Positions 1-6,861 of a stretch of 12,232 bases of DNA are shown piece by piece. Numbering within the stretch: the stretch's first letter is position 1; each line of letters starts with the position of its first letter. The position numbers were made by a program, and so were the translations under genes. The notes under the pieces are model-generated. The model did not search any database. It saw only the letters and a list, made by a program, of their open reading frames with translations, and was not told the DNA's origin. Source of the DNA: Actinomycetes bacterium (lineage in GTDB: Bacteria > Actinomycetota > Acidimicrobiia > Acidimicrobiales > Palsa-688); assembly GCA_021821705.1 (NCBI GenBank), contig JAKACE010000019.1, positions 1 to 12,232 on the forward strand, given 5' to 3'.

Positions 1-228
1 CAGTCCCGTCAGGAGGACCGTCATCGAAGGCTGGGTAACACCCTCGATGGCCGCCAGGTCGCTCACCCGGCGTGGGCCGGCCCGGTCCAATGTCGCCATG
101 GTGCTGGCCGCCGTCAGGCTCACGTCCCCCTCTTCGTGACGCACCGCCGCCGACATGAGCGAGAACAGCGGCTCCGCCACTTCGAGAAGCCCTACGTCCA
201 GAGCGCTCTGTGCCACGCACAGAAGCAT
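1..228 (-). CDS. MarR-family transcriptional regulator, N-terminal part (cut by window edge)
   Basis: The minus strand from an ATG at 228 stays open to the window edge (76 codons). The translation contains a segment LTAASTMATLDRAGPRRVSDLAA followed at once by EGVTQPSMTVLL, which is the winged-helix core of MarR regulators: the helix before the helix-turn-helix, then the recognition helix (TQPSMT). MarR proteins are dimeric repressors that usually bind a palindrome at their own promoter and release it on binding a small ligand. The C-terminal wing and dimerisation helix lie outside the window. No Shine-Dalgarno sequence precedes the ATG; instead an AT-rich stretch with an imperfect palindrome lies directly upstream (231-248), which suggests autoregulation and a very short leader. 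A GTG at 216 is an alternative start. The ligand and target genes cannot be inferred. Confidence 0.82.
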   Translation of the reverse strand, partial: MLLCVAQSALDVGLLEVAEPLFSLMSAAVRHEEGDVSLTAASTMATLDRAGPRRVSDLAAIEGVTQPSMTVLLTGL

Positions 229-230
229 AA

Positions 231-248
231 CATACTCTATATAGTACG
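231..248. promoter_or_regulatory. Imperfect palindrome at the marR promoter, candidate operator
   Basis: CATACTCTATATAGTACG matches its own reverse complement at 14 of 18 positions and is strikingly AT-rich in a GC-rich region. On the minus strand it contains TACTAT, a plausible -10 box, just upstream of the MarR ATG. MarR proteins typically bind palindromes of 16-20 bp overlapping their own promoter, so this is inferred to be the autoregulatory site. Confidence 0.5.
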
Positions 249-281
249 TTCTATGGAACCCGAAGGCCGGCCCCGGGCCAC

Positions 282-328
282 GGCCCGCGCAACCGGGCCC
301 GAGGTACCCCAAAGGTTGCGCGAGGGCC
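282..328. terminator. Stem-loop downstream of the GNAT gene, possible terminator
   Basis: GCGCAACC (287-294) is exactly complementary to GGTTGCGC (314-321). The stem can extend by five pairs, GGCCC (282-286) with GGGCC (324-328), past a two-base bulge. It lies about 30 bases beyond the stop codon of the minus-strand acetyltransferase and before the marR promoter, where a transcription end is expected. There is no T-run, which is common for actinobacterial hairpin terminators. Confidence 0.4.
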
Positions 329-360
329 GGCGGCCGCTCGGGAGACGGGACCCAGGTCGG

Positions 361-819
361 TCAGTCCAGGTAGAGCCTGAATGCCAGCGCCGACGTCTCG
401 AACCCGAGCGCCCTGTAGAACTCGTGGGCGCCCAGGCGGTGCTGGCGCGACGCGAGTTGCACCTTGTAGCAACCAGCCGAACGGCAGCGCTCCACCACCG
501 CTTGCATCAGTGCCCTGCCCACTCCCCGCCGGCGGAACCGCTCCGACACCACCACATGCTCGACAACGGCCCACGGACGGCCGCCATGGGTGAAGCCGGG
601 GACAACGCACAGGTCGGCGGTCCCGGCCAAGGAGCCGTCCACGGTCGCCACCAGCAGCGCACGCCCCTCCTGCGCCTGTACCTCACGTAGGAGCCTCTGC
701 GCCTGGGCGAGCGAGACGGGCTCGGGCCCCGGGCTCCCTTCACCCAGTTCGGCGTACAAGCCGAGCAGGCCGGCCAGATCTTCGGCGGTCACGGGCCGGA
801 CGCAGAAGGCAGCGCTCAT
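361..819 (-). CDS. GNAT-family N-acetyltransferase
   Basis: This 152-residue protein has the usual size and layout of a single-domain GCN5-related N-acetyltransferase, which moves an acetyl group from acetyl-CoA to an amine. Residues 53-72 form the central strands (ALLVATVDGSLAGTADL). Residues 87-110 are motif A, with the acetyl-CoA pyrophosphate-binding loop RRRGVGRAL at 97-104. Residues 132-141 give HEFYRALGFE, the conserved C-terminal FYxxxGF motif that carries the Tyr often used as general acid. The start is ATG 819; GGGGG lies close before it and CACACT, a weak -10, lies six bases before it, so translation may be leaderless. It is separated from marR by a hairpin and from the next gene upstream by a long gap, so it appears to be transcribed alone. 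The acceptor substrate cannot be read from the sequence. Confidence 0.88.
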   Translation of the reverse strand: MSAAFCVRPVTAEDLAGLLGLYAELGEGSPGPEPVSLAQAQRLLREVQAQEGRALLVATVDGSLAGTADLCVVPGFTHGGRPWAVVEHVVVSERFRRRGVGRALMQAVVERCRSAGCYKVQLASRQHRLGAHEFYRALGFETSALAFRLYLD

Positions 820-1600
820 GCCCCCAGTGTGGCAGGCCCGGCTGTGGTGCTCGGGAAATTCGGTGGCACCGCACGGCGGGTGCGAGCAAGATGGGCCTGA
901 CCCATCGAGCCAGGAGGTGCCGCGAGATGATCCTCGAACTCAGAGACGATGTGCGGCACGTTGGCAGCATGATGCTGGTCCGGCCGCGCCGCTGAACGCC
1001 GCCAGCCACCTTCCCCCCGGCTGAGCGGACCGCGCCCCCGGGCGCGCCCAGACCCGCACCGCTCGGCGAGAGACAACTTCCCGGCCGTCACCTTGGGCCA
1101 GTCCAAGCCTGGGGTTGGCGCTCGGCTGTCGATGGCCCTTGCGCCTACTGGCCCACCGCCGGCCATTTCTCCAGCCGTACCGCAAAGCCGTAAGCCAGCG
1201 CGCCCGCGGGCGCAGGCCTCGATTGGAGCAAGTCGTGCTACAAAACCCTCATCTGCAACTACTCGCAGCCAGGCACTACCAACGCGAGACGCTCGAAAGA
1301 GCGGGGCACAGAGCCACAGCCCGGCCACGTAGCGGCTCAGGCCGGCGCCGGCTCCTACGCAGCGTTTTCGGGGCCAACCGGTCGGAGTTGCCGGCCCCGA
1401 CGGCCGGGCCGGCCCCGGCCAGCGCCCTGCCCGTCCCGACCGAGCACTGACGCCCCCGGTGCCACCGGGCACGGGCGGGGTGGCCGACTGGGGGCGCGCC
1501 CACAAGGCCCCGAGAGTCGCGGCCGGCGCAGGGCCCCGCTCAGGGCCGCATGGCTCGACGCCCGCGTCCTGGCCGGTAATGCCGGCGCTCGTCGAGCAGT
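820..1600. other. Gene-poor intergenic stretch of about 780 bases
   Basis: No reading frame in this stretch gives a recognisable or compositionally convincing protein. The longest open frames, on either strand, are rich in Arg, Gly, Pro and Ala and lack any family motif, as expected of chance frames in GC-rich DNA. It contains one short plus-strand frame with a good ribosome-binding site (927-995), a GNRA-type hairpin at 1290-1303 (stem CGCTC/GAGCG, loop GAAA), a hairpin GTGCC-ACCG-GGCAC near 1460, and short inverted repeats just beyond the stop of the oxidoreductase gene at 1601 that could serve as its terminator. Around 1210-1320 the composition is less GC-rich than the neighbouring genes. 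It may be a decayed gene or hold an undetected RNA, but nothing shows which. Confidence 0.5.
927..995 (+). CDS. Short frame with good ribosome-binding site; leader peptide or gene remnant
   Basis: AGGAGG at 912-917 lies nine bases before an ATG at 927 that opens a 22-codon frame, MILELRDDVRHVGSMMLVRP followed by RR and a stop. An in-frame ATG at 891 would give 34 codons. The sequence is acidic then basic and looks more protein-like than its surroundings, and it is divergent from the GNAT gene. I do not recognise it. It could be the 5' end of a gene whose remainder has been lost, a real small protein, or a chance frame. No gene follows on this strand for several kilobases, so a leader-peptide role is hard to support. 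Confidence 0.22.
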   Translation: MILELRDDVRHVGSMMLVRPRR

Positions 1601-2221
1601 TCAGCTGAAGTCGAACTCTCCGGTCCGGGTCCGCTTGAGCTCGAAGAACCGGGGGAAACTGGCCATGGTGACCACGGCATCGAAGAGGCTGACCGCCTCC
1701 TCGCCCCTGGGCACCGACATCAGCACGGGCCCGAAGAAAGCCACGCCGTCGACATGGATGACCGGGGTGCCGACGTCGTAGCCCACCGGGGCCATACCCT
1801 CCTGGTGGCTGGCCCGCAGCGCCTCGTCGTAGCGGGTGCTGGTGGCGGCCTCGGCCAAAGATGCCGGTAGGCCGACCTCGGCCAGCGCCTCGGCGATCAC
1901 GGCGTCGTAGTCGGAGCGGTCCTCGTTGTGGAGCCGTCTGCCCATCGACGTGTACAGGTCGGCGAGGGCCCGGTCCCCGTGCGCCTGCGCTGCCGCTATC
2001 GCCACCCGGACCGGCCCCCAGGCGCGGTCCATCAGCTCACGGTAGGCCTCGGGGAGTTCCCGGTCCTCGTTGAGGACGGCCAGGCTCATGACCCCCAGGC
2101 TCAGATCGAAGGGGCGCTGCCTGTGCACCTCGAGGATCCAGCGCGACGTCACCCAGGCAAATGGGCAGATGGGGTCGAAGTACAACTTGACGCGCGCCGC
2201 GGAGACTGCGTGACCGGCCAC
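1601..2221 (-). CDS. DsbA-family oxidoreductase, Rv2466c-like (mycothiol-dependent nitroreductase family)
   Basis: This 206-residue protein has the same length and conserved blocks as mycobacterial Rv2466c, a thioredoxin-fold enzyme with a helical insertion that uses mycothiol and reduces nitro-prodrugs. Conserved blocks are [18 protein letters not shown] (15-32), [19 protein letters not shown] (44-62), [11 protein letters not shown] (67-77), the cis-proline segment [18 protein letters not shown] (150-167, cis-Pro 153) and the C-terminal FFELKRTRT. The active-site motif is C19-P20-F21-A22: the first cysteine is kept and the second of the CPWC pair is Ala, so a mixed disulfide would have to be resolved by a low-molecular-weight thiol such as mycothiol. 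The start is GTG 2221, six bases after the stop of the aldo/keto reductase, without a strong ribosome-binding site; TTG about 12 codons later is an alternative. It is the last gene of the minus-strand run. Confidence 0.88.
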   Translation of the reverse strand: MAGHAVSAARVKLYFDPICPFAWVTSRWILEVHRQRPFDLSLGVMSLAVLNEDRELPEAYRELMDRAWGPVRVAIAAAQAHGDRALADLYTSMGRRLHNEDRSDYDAVIAEALAEVGLPASLAEAATSTRYDEALRASHQEGMAPVGYDVGTPVIHVDGVAFFGPVLMSVPRGEEAVSLFDAVVTMASFPRFFELKRTRTGEFDFS

Positions 2222-2227
2222 TTCTAC

Positions 2228-3211
2228 CTACCAGCGCCCGTGTACGTACTGGGCGACCTGGTCCCGGTACACCGACACGATCTCGCTCACCACCGCCTCG
2301 TCGAGCGCCGGCCTACTTCCGACAGCGGCATTGGCAGCCGCCTGCTCGGGGTTACGCGCGCCCGGGATGACGGTCGAGACACCGGGAGCATCCGCGCACC
2401 AGCGCAAGGCCACCTCGGGCAATGTCCAACCCGACGGCACCGCCTTGCGCAGGCGCCTCACCGCCGACAGCCCGACCTCGTATGGCACCCCCGAGAACGT
2501 CTCACCGACGTCGAACGCCTCCCCGTGGCGGTTGTAGCTGCGGTGGTCTGTCGGGGCGAAGGTGGTGCTCTCGTCGTACTTGCCCGAGAGGAGCCCCGAC
2601 GCCAGGGGCACTCGGACGATCACGCCGACCCCGGCTTTCGTGCAGGCAGGCAGCAGCTCGTCGAGCGGCTTCAGGCGCAACGCATTGAAGATGACCTGGA
2701 CAGTGCTCACGTTTGGCCGCTGGATGGCACGCAGGCCCTGGTCGACGGTCTCGATCGAGACGCCGTACGCACCGATGAGACCGTCGGCCACCAATTGGTC
2801 GAGGGCGTCGAAGACCCTGTCGTCGGCGAACACGGCGTCGGGAGGGCAGTGGAGCTGGGTGAGCGGGATGGTGCCCAGGCCGAGGTTTTGGCGGCTGCGC
2901 TCGGTCCACTGGCGCAAGGCGTCCGCAGTGTAGTTGGCGGGGTCCTGGGCCACGCGGCGACCGCACTTGGTGGCGACGACAAGGGCCTCGTCGGAGCGGT
3001 CGGCCAGGAACCGGCCAACCAGGCGCTCGCTTCGCCCGTCGCCGTAGACGTCGGCCGTGTCGAAGAAGGTGACGCCCGCATCGGCTGCAGCGTGCAGCGT
3101 CGCCATCGCCTGCTCGTCGCTCACGTCACCCCAGTCACCTCCGAACTGCCAACAACCCAGCCCGATCACGCTGGAGCGGAGGCCGCCCCGGGTGAGATTA
3201 CGCGTCTGCAT
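2228..3211 (-). CDS. Aldo/keto reductase
   Basis: This 327-residue protein is a typical soluble NADPH-dependent (beta/alpha)8-barrel reductase that reduces aldehydes or ketones to alcohols. The catalytic tetrad is complete: D51 and Y56 in FFDTADVYG, K82 in VVATKCG and H121 in TQLHCP. The C-terminal cofactor-binding segment VIPGARNPEQAAAN (281-294) binds the NADPH 2'-phosphate and adenine side in this family. The N-terminal VIGLGCWQFGG and the overall pattern resemble the general-stress YhdN-type (AKR11) and similar bacterial reductases. The start is ATG 3211, preceded five bases upstream by GAGAGGA, a fair ribosome-binding site. It lies 48 bases after the FAH-family gene and six bases before the oxidoreductase gene, so it is probably co-transcribed with both. 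The physiological substrate is unknown. Confidence 0.93.
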   Translation of the reverse strand: MQTRNLTRGGLRSSVIGLGCWQFGGDWGDVSDEQAMATLHAAADAGVTFFDTADVYGDGRSERLVGRFLADRSDEALVVATKCGRRVAQDPANYTADALRQWTERSRQNLGLGTIPLTQLHCPPDAVFADDRVFDALDQLVADGLIGAYGVSIETVDQGLRAIQRPNVSTVQVIFNALRLKPLDELLPACTKAGVGVIVRVPLASGLLSGKYDESTTFAPTDHRSYNRHGEAFDVGETFSGVPYEVGLSAVRRLRKAVPSGWTLPEVALRWCADAPGVSTVIPGARNPEQAAANAAVGSRPALDEAVVSEIVSVYRDQVAQYVHGRW

Positions 3212-3259
3212 GGTGTCCTCTCTCGTGTTCCCGGCCCGGGCCAGGCCCGGCCTCCCCGC

Positions 3260-4108
3260 TCAGGCGGGTGCCGGTGTAGCTCGTATCACAACGTTGCGGC
3301 ACTCGCCCAGTCCCTGGGCACGGCTGACCATGATGTTGCCGTCGGCCAGGTAGCGCCTGGGCTCCCGCCAATGGCCCGAGCCGCCCGGCGTGCCCGTGGA
3401 GATGACGTCCCCGGGTGCCAGCGTCATGGCCTGCGATATGTAGGAAACCAGCTTGGCTACGCCGAAGACGAGGTCGCTCGTGTTGCCTTGCTGGACCGTC
3501 TCCCCGTCTATGTCGCACGACAGGTCCATTCCCTGCTCGTGCACCCCGGGGTCGTCCCGGGTCACCAGCCAGGGACCGAAGGGTGTGCACCGGTCGAACG
3601 TCTTGCCCTGCAGGAACTGGCTCGTCCGGTACTGCCAGTCGCGCATCGACACGTCGTTGAGCACCGCGTAGCCGGCCACCGCCTCCAGCGCCTCGGCCTC
3701 GCTCACGTTGCTCGCCGGCCAGCCGACGACGACAGCCAGTTCGACCTCCCAGTCCACTGCCTGGCTACTCCCGGGCAGGAGGATCTCGTCGCGGGCGCCG
3801 ATCAGGGCCGAGGAGAACTTGGCGAACAGGGTCGGGTACTCGGGTGCCTTGGCCCCCTGCTCCAGGACGTGGGCACGGTAGTTTTGGCCGACGCAGACGA
3901 CCTTGCCGGGATGGGGCACCAGCGGGGCATAATCGGCCTCTTCGAGAGAGTGGCGTGTACCGGCGGCCATGGCGGCGATCTGGGGCCAGTCGGGTTGCGC
4001 CAGCAGAGAGCCGACGTCGGCAGCGCTGACCTCGACGGCCTCGCCGTCGGTCTCCTCGATGCGGACAGCGGTCGTACGGGTGCCGAGCCTCAGGGTGGCC
4101 AGTTTCAC
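3260..4108 (-). CDS. Fumarylacetoacetate hydrolase (FAH) family protein
   Basis: This 282-residue protein is a member of the metal-dependent FAH superfamily, which hydrolyses, decarboxylates or tautomerises 2,4-dioxo and related acids in catabolic pathways. The N-terminal third is the variable domain; the catalytic beta-roll begins near residue 68 with KVVCVGQNYRAH (His80 is in the catalytic position). Metal ligands are E121 and E123 (DWEVELAVVVG) and D152 (NDVSMRDWQ), with the conserved K169 in QGKTFD and the C-terminal GDVISTGTPGG (233-243). It resembles the bacterial acylpyruvase / 2-hydroxyhepta-2,4-diene-1,7-dioate isomerase-like group; the exact reaction cannot be assigned. The start is GTG 4108; TAACGT six bases before it looks like a -10 box of a leaderless transcript, so it may have its own promoter in addition to read-through from imuB, whose stop is 48 bases upstream. 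Confidence 0.92.
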   Translation of the reverse strand: MKLATLRLGTRTTAVRIEETDGEAVEVSAADVGSLLAQPDWPQIAAMAAGTRHSLEEADYAPLVPHPGKVVCVGQNYRAHVLEQGAKAPEYPTLFAKFSSALIGARDEILLPGSSQAVDWEVELAVVVGWPASNVSEAEALEAVAGYAVLNDVSMRDWQYRTSQFLQGKTFDRCTPFGPWLVTRDDPGVHEQGMDLSCDIDGETVQQGNTSDLVFGVAKLVSYISQAMTLAPGDVISTGTPGGSGHWREPRRYLADGNIMVSRAQGLGECRNVVIRATPAPA

Positions 4109-4120
4109 GGCGCCACGTTA
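4109..4120 (-). promoter_or_regulatory. Leaderless -10 box before the FAH-family gene
   Basis: On the minus strand TAACGT (4120-4115) fits the TANNNT -10 pattern and is followed by six bases (GGCGCC) and then the GTG start. The same spacing occurs at four other genes in this window. No ribosome-binding site is present, in keeping with a leaderless transcript. Confidence 0.45.
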
Positions 4121-4156
4121 CCGGGCGGGAGGGGCGCGGTTGCACTCCAACCCGGG

Positions 4157-6103
4157 TCAGTCGTACACGGCTTCAACCCACCAGTCGCGATGCTCGCGGG
4201 CCAGCAGGTAAGCCCTCCCGTCAGCCGTCGTCACCTGCACCCTGGCCCGGCGCCGGCCACCTCGGTCCCACCAACGCTCCTCCAGTGGCCATGGGCCTGC
4301 CCAACCCGTAACTGGTTGAGGCAGCCCGCCCGCGCCCAGCGCCAGCAGGGCGGGTTCGGTTCCGAGAAGGCCCCGGCTGTCAACAGTGACGGGCGCCCCC
4401 TCGCCGTCCAGGAGCCTGGCGGCCGCCGGTTTGCGGTTGACGACAGCAGGAGCGGCGCCGGGGATGCGCCCGGGCCACGGCGGGGGCCCGTCCCTGGGGG
4501 CCTTGCCCGCACCCCTGGACCGGCGGCGGCCGGGAGGAGGGGTGGGTACGCCCGGTCCCGGTTGGCGACCGTCGGGGCGGTGGTGAGTGCCAACGGGCCG
4601 CTGTAAGGGCTCGAGGGCCCACAGTTGGGGCTCGACCTCCTGTACCGTGCCGGCCTGCGAGGGTGCCCGGGGCTCACCCCAGGGGACAAGCAGCACCTGT
4701 TCCAGGTAGTCGCGTCCACCCTGGAGGGCCCCGGTCAGCACGGACTCCGGTCCGAGCATGCTCTGCACTCGGGCCATGGCCCGGGACGCCCGGCTCTCGG
4801 CTCCGGCGTCGCCTCCCCAGAAGCCCAACTGCCGGCCGCCGTCCGGGCGCACCTCCTCGGGGACGAGGGCGATCCTCGTCACCCGGCCGGCCTGGGCCGC
4901 CTCCACTGTCTGGCTGGGACCGGAGCCCTCCCCCACCTGGTTGGCCAGGGCCCAGCCCTCCAGCTGCCAGCGCACCCTCTCCCCGATGGCAGCTGCGCTG
5001 AGCGCCCCGTCGTGGCGCCAACTGCGGCGCAGGACAACGCCGTGCTCCGTTTCGGCCTGCACAGCCAGGCGCGTGCATACCAGGCCGGAGCCCACCAGCC
5101 GCTCATGGACCTCATCGGCCAGCGCTCGACCCACGAACACCGCCGCCTGTAACTGGTCTGCCGGCGGGTCGAGATCGGCCGTCACCACCCAGTCGGGTAC
5201 GGGAGCCCTGCCTTCGACGGCCCGCTCCCCCAACCCGCGCGCCAGGCGGTGCGCCGTAGATCCGGCCGTCCCGAACCTGGACAGGACGGCGGCGGGCGGC
5301 AGGGCGGCGAAGTCACCCATGGTCCTGATCCCGAGCCGCCCGAGCAGGTCGACCAGGGCTGCCGTCTCCTGGTCCCCGGCTTCCAGCAGGGCCTGCAAGC
5401 CGGCTGAGGTGAGCACCTTCAGGGAGCGGGGGGCCAGGAAAGCGGCCGTGGCTCCGGGGGGGACCACGAGTGGGTGCCCCGATGACGAGGACAGGGCTGC
5501 CAGGCCGGCTGCGAACAACCCGTCGGCCACCCCCACCAGGCAGCAGCCGGCCCAGGCGCCCCGCCCTTGCGCTCCCCCGGCCCAGGCGCCACTCTCTGGT
5601 GGCCCGCCGGTACCATCGCCACCCCCTGGTGGCCCGCCGGTACCATAGCCACCCCCTGGTGGCCCGCCGGTACCATAGCCACCCCCTGGTGGCCCGCCAG
5701 GTTCGCCCGCCGCGCCGGTCACCACCGTACCGACCAGGCCGGCCACCTTGGCCGCCAGAGCAGCGTCGCCCCCGAAAAAGCGGGACGGCCCCCTCGACCC
5801 GAGGGCAAGCTGGCCCGGCTGGAGCACCTCGACCCCTGGCGACATCTCCTCGATGGCCGCCACCACCGGCTCCCAGGCCCTCGCCTCCGCCGCGATGTCC
5901 CGCTTCAGCACTACCAGGCCCGGACAGACAGCCTGTGCTTCGCGCCGTCGCATGCCGTGGCGGACGCCGGCCACCCGCGCTGCCGGGGAAGTGGCAACCA
6001 CCCGGTTGGCGTGCAGGACAGCCACCTCCACCGAGGGAGGATGGCCGGAGACGACGACCGGCCAGTCCGGGCAATAGGCGACGAGGGCCCTGGGCTGGCT
6101 CAT
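4157..6103 (-). CDS. imuB: ImuB, catalytically inactive Y-family polymerase-like translesion factor
   Basis: ImuB works with ImuA' and DnaE2 in the actinobacterial mutasome, where it bridges the polymerase to the sliding clamp during damage-induced mutagenesis. The 648-residue protein starts with ALVAYCPDWPVV, the ImuB version of the Y-family N-terminus, which lacks the catalytic Asp of active polymerases. The palm segment LQPGQLALGSRGPSRFFGGD (94-113) lacks the catalytic Asp-Glu pair and VGVADG (189-194) follows. A helix-hairpin-helix lies at LGIRTMGDFAALP (257-269). QLGFWG at 425-430 fits the clamp-binding motif (QLPLWG in mycobacteria). A Pro/Arg-rich linker (about 480-560) leads to the ImuB C-terminal domain, WPGRIPG to the final WWVEAVYD. 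Odd: residues 136-185 are five ten-residue Gly/Pro-rich repeats (GGPPGGGYGT type) inserted just before VGVADG. ATG 6103 follows the imuA' stop by 65 bases; the ribosome-binding site is weak. Confidence 0.94.
   Translation of the reverse strand: MSQPRALVAYCPDWPVVVSGHPPSVEVAVLHANRVVATSPAARVAGVRHGMRRREAQAVCPGLVVLKRDIAAEARAWEPVVAAIEEMSPGVEVLQPGQLALGSRGPSRFFGGDAALAAKVAGLVGTVVTGAAGEPGGPPGGGYGTGGPPGGGYGTGGPPGGGDGTGGPPESGAWAGGAQGRGAWAGCCLVGVADGLFAAGLAALSSSSGHPLVVPPGATAAFLAPRSLKVLTSAGLQALLEAGDQETAALVDLLGRLGIRTMGDFAALPPAAVLSRFGTAGSTAHRLARGLGERAVEGRAPVPDWVVTADLDPPADQLQAAVFVGRALADEVHERLVGSGLVCTRLAVQAETEHGVVLRRSWRHDGALSAAAIGERVRWQLEGWALANQVGEGSGPSQTVEAAQAGRVTRIALVPEEVRPDGGRQLGFWGGDAGAESRASRAMARVQSMLGPESVLTGALQGGRDYLEQVLLVPWGEPRAPSQAGTVQEVEPQLWALEPLQRPVGTHHRPDGRQPGPGVPTPPPGRRRSRGAGKAPRDGPPPWPGRIPGAAPAVVNRKPAAARLLDGEGAPVTVDSRGLLGTEPALLALGAGGLPQPVTGWAGPWPLEERWWDRGGRRRARVQVTTADGRAYLLAREHRDWWVEAVYD
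5549..5698. repeat. Five-unit 30-bp tandem repeat inside imuB
   Basis: The period is 30 bp, each unit encoding ten residues of ImuB. Two units (5619-5648 and 5649-5678) are identical over all 30 bases, the flanking ones differ by a few substitutions, and the two most distal (5549-5608) have diverged but keep the register, for example GGCCCAGGCGCC recurs 30 bases apart. Reading in gene order the units encode GGPPGGGYGT, GGPPGGGYGT, GGPPGGGDGT, GGPPESGAWA and GGAQGRGAWA. Because the period is a multiple of three, gain or loss of units leaves the frame intact. Confidence 0.93.
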
Positions 6104-6168
6104 CCGGGCACAGCGGACCTGATGTCAGCGAAGTCCCGAGCCGGCGGCCCGGGACGAAGGAGCACTTG

Positions 6169-6849
6169 TCACGGCTCAGCCCGCCAAGCTCGCACCCTGG
6201 ATGCGCCAGAGCCGAAGGTGAGCCGGGCACGGCGGGGGCGCGAAGCAGCCCCCCGGCCCGTGGAAACTACTTCCAGCTCGCGGCCCACCAGGAAACCGGC
6301 ACCACCCTGGATACCCTGCCAGCCTCCTTCGCCAACATCCAAACGGACATCGGCAGCTCCGGGCCAGGCATCGGACAGGACCGCCAGGACCGCCCCTCTC
6401 TCGCGGGCACGGGCCTCGAGCTTGCGGGCGTCCTCAGGGCGTACCGTCCCGGCCAGGCGGACCAGGACGACGTCCATGCCTTCGAGCAGGGCGGCCGTCA
6501 CGACCGGCCAACGCTCCCCAGGCACCGGCACCAGGGCCAGGCGGCTGAGCTCGACACCCAGCTGGGCCGCAGCCACCAGACCAAGATCGGGAGCACCCAC
6601 CACCCCGCACCAGGACCCAGCGGCTGAGGGGCCGCTCAACAGCGAGAGCGCCACCGAAGTGGCACCGGGGCGGCTCCTGCCCACCACTACCGTGCTCCCC
6701 CTGCGCAAGGCCCTGTCCGGGAACAACCCGGCCATCTGCTCGGCCACGGGCAAGCTCCGGTCACGGGCCAGGAGCGCTCCGGGTGCGGGCCAGTCCCGCA
6801 GGGCTGCCGCCCCCCTGCTCCCCCCTGCAGCCAGCACCTCTCGGCCCAC
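6169..6849 (-). CDS. imuA': ImuA', RecA-like accessory factor of the DnaE2/ImuB mutasome
   Basis: The gene precedes imuB in the same orientation, the standard actinobacterial arrangement, and the translation shows the RecA-like core of this family: GSTVVVGRSRPGATSVALSL (51-70) in the Walker A position, then GSWCGVVGAPDLGLVAAAQL, LSRLALVPVPGERWPVVTAALLEGMDVVLV and RKLEARARERGAVLAVL. The loop lacks the GKT/S signature (GRSRPGATS), so ATP binding is doubtful, as in relatives. With the GTG start at 6849 the protein has 226 residues. That start is chosen because the -10-like TATGCT (6861-6856) lies six bases before it, because the LexA box lies just upstream, and because a longer frame to 7065 would run through both the promoter and the divergent methyltransferase and has no family-like sequence. 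GTG 6837 is an alternative. In the cell it is expected to partner ImuB and DnaE2 at damaged replication forks. Confidence 0.87.
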   Translation of the reverse strand: MGREVLAAGGSRGAAALRDWPAPGALLARDRSLPVAEQMAGLFPDRALRRGSTVVVGRSRPGATSVALSLLSGPSAAGSWCGVVGAPDLGLVAAAQLGVELSRLALVPVPGERWPVVTAALLEGMDVVLVRLAGTVRPEDARKLEARARERGAVLAVLSDAWPGAADVRLDVGEGGWQGIQGGAGFLVGRELEVVSTGRGAASRPRRARLTFGSGASRVRAWRAEP

Positions 6850-6855
6850 CCTTCC

Positions 6856-6861
6856 AGCATA
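6856..6861 (-). promoter_or_regulatory. -10 box of the imuA'-imuB operon
   Basis: TATGCT on the minus strand fits TANNNT, lies six bases before the GTG start at 6849 and places the LexA box over the spacer and -35 region, so LexA binding would block RNA polymerase. Confidence 0.5.

Noticed and set aside
1290..1303. GNRA hairpin CGCTC-GAAA-GAGCG considered as part of a known structured RNA
   Set aside because: A single short stem is not enough; I could not build surrounding helices that match an RNA family I know.
1115..1450. A 111-codon plus-strand frame in the gene-poor gap
   Set aside because: Parts look mildly protein-like, but it has no ribosome-binding site, no recognised family and a Pro/Ala/Gly-rich tail typical of chance frames.
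816..1505. A 229-codon minus-strand frame filling most of the 820-1600 gap
   Set aside because: The translation is dominated by Arg, Gly, Pro and Ala with no recognisable motif, and it overlaps the start of the GNAT gene in another frame.
1928..4606. An 892-codon open frame on the plus strand
   Set aside because: It runs antisense to four well-supported minus-strand genes with clear family motifs. Long antisense frames are expected in GC-rich coding DNA, and its translation shows no domain.
5549..5698. 30-bp repeats considered as a CRISPR array
   Set aside because: The units are directly adjacent with no spacers, lie inside a coding frame, and no cas gene is present.
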